Shown here piece after piece: positions 5,961 through 5,978 of a DNA stretch of 5,978 nucleotides (the stretch's first letter is position 1; each line of letters begins with the position of its first letter). The stretch covers positions 1-5,978 of the forward strand of contig JBBRPS010000654.1 of NCBI GenBank assembly GCA_038227745.1, in the 5' to 3' direction. Both the position numbers and the translations under genes were made by a program. Source of the DNA: DASPXY01 sp038227745 (GTDB lineage: Bacteria > Planctomycetota > Planctomycetia > Gemmatales > Gemmataceae). Below the pieces are notes generated by a model. That model was not told where the DNA came from. It was given only the letters and a program-made list of their open reading frames with translations, and made no database searches.

Positions 5961-5978
5961 TGAGTCCAGCCCGGACAA

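Noticed and set aside
5826..5978. 51-residue N-terminal extension of the TPR protein from a TTG at the window edge
   Set aside because: The extension is partly encoded by short tandem repeats, has no domain character, and would bury the anchor far from the N-terminus. The ATG at 5825 fits better, though the frame is open.

Overview
The window looks like GC-rich chromosomal DNA from a planctomycete, most likely of the Gemmata/Gemmataceae type. This is inferred from two things: a Hanks-type Ser/Thr kinase with the N-terminal preamble typical of that group, and the fusion of that kinase to a DUF1080 (3-keto-disaccharide hydrolase) module, a family that is very abundant in planctomycetes. No rRNA, tRNA, CRISPR array, transposase or phage gene is visible.

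All three supported genes lie on the minus strand and are read from right to left. First comes an 810-residue membrane-anchored TPR (helical repeat) protein (5825 to 3393). After a 184-nt gap comes a 740-residue receptor-like kinase (3208 to 986), with a cytoplasmic kinase, one membrane span, and an extracytoplasmic region ending in DUF1080. After a 203-nt gap comes a 206-residue secreted protein of unrecognised family (782 to 162). The gaps, a strong palindromic hairpin after the TPR gene and a -10-like box before the kinase suggest separate transcription units rather than one tight operon.

The intergenic DNA is more structured than expected. Right after the TPR stop codon are three perfect copies of a 7-bp unit, followed by a perfect 28-bp palindrome. 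Upstream of the TPR gene, two further unrelated 7-bp-period repeats abut each other. The left edge holds a nested inverted repeat.

All three products are predicted to work at or beyond the cytoplasmic membrane. A shared role is only inference: the kinase could couple an outside glycan-related domain to inside phosphorylation, and the TPR protein could be an envelope scaffold. No recognised multi-gene system is present. The kinase-DUF1080 fusion and the period-7 repeats are the most noteworthy items.
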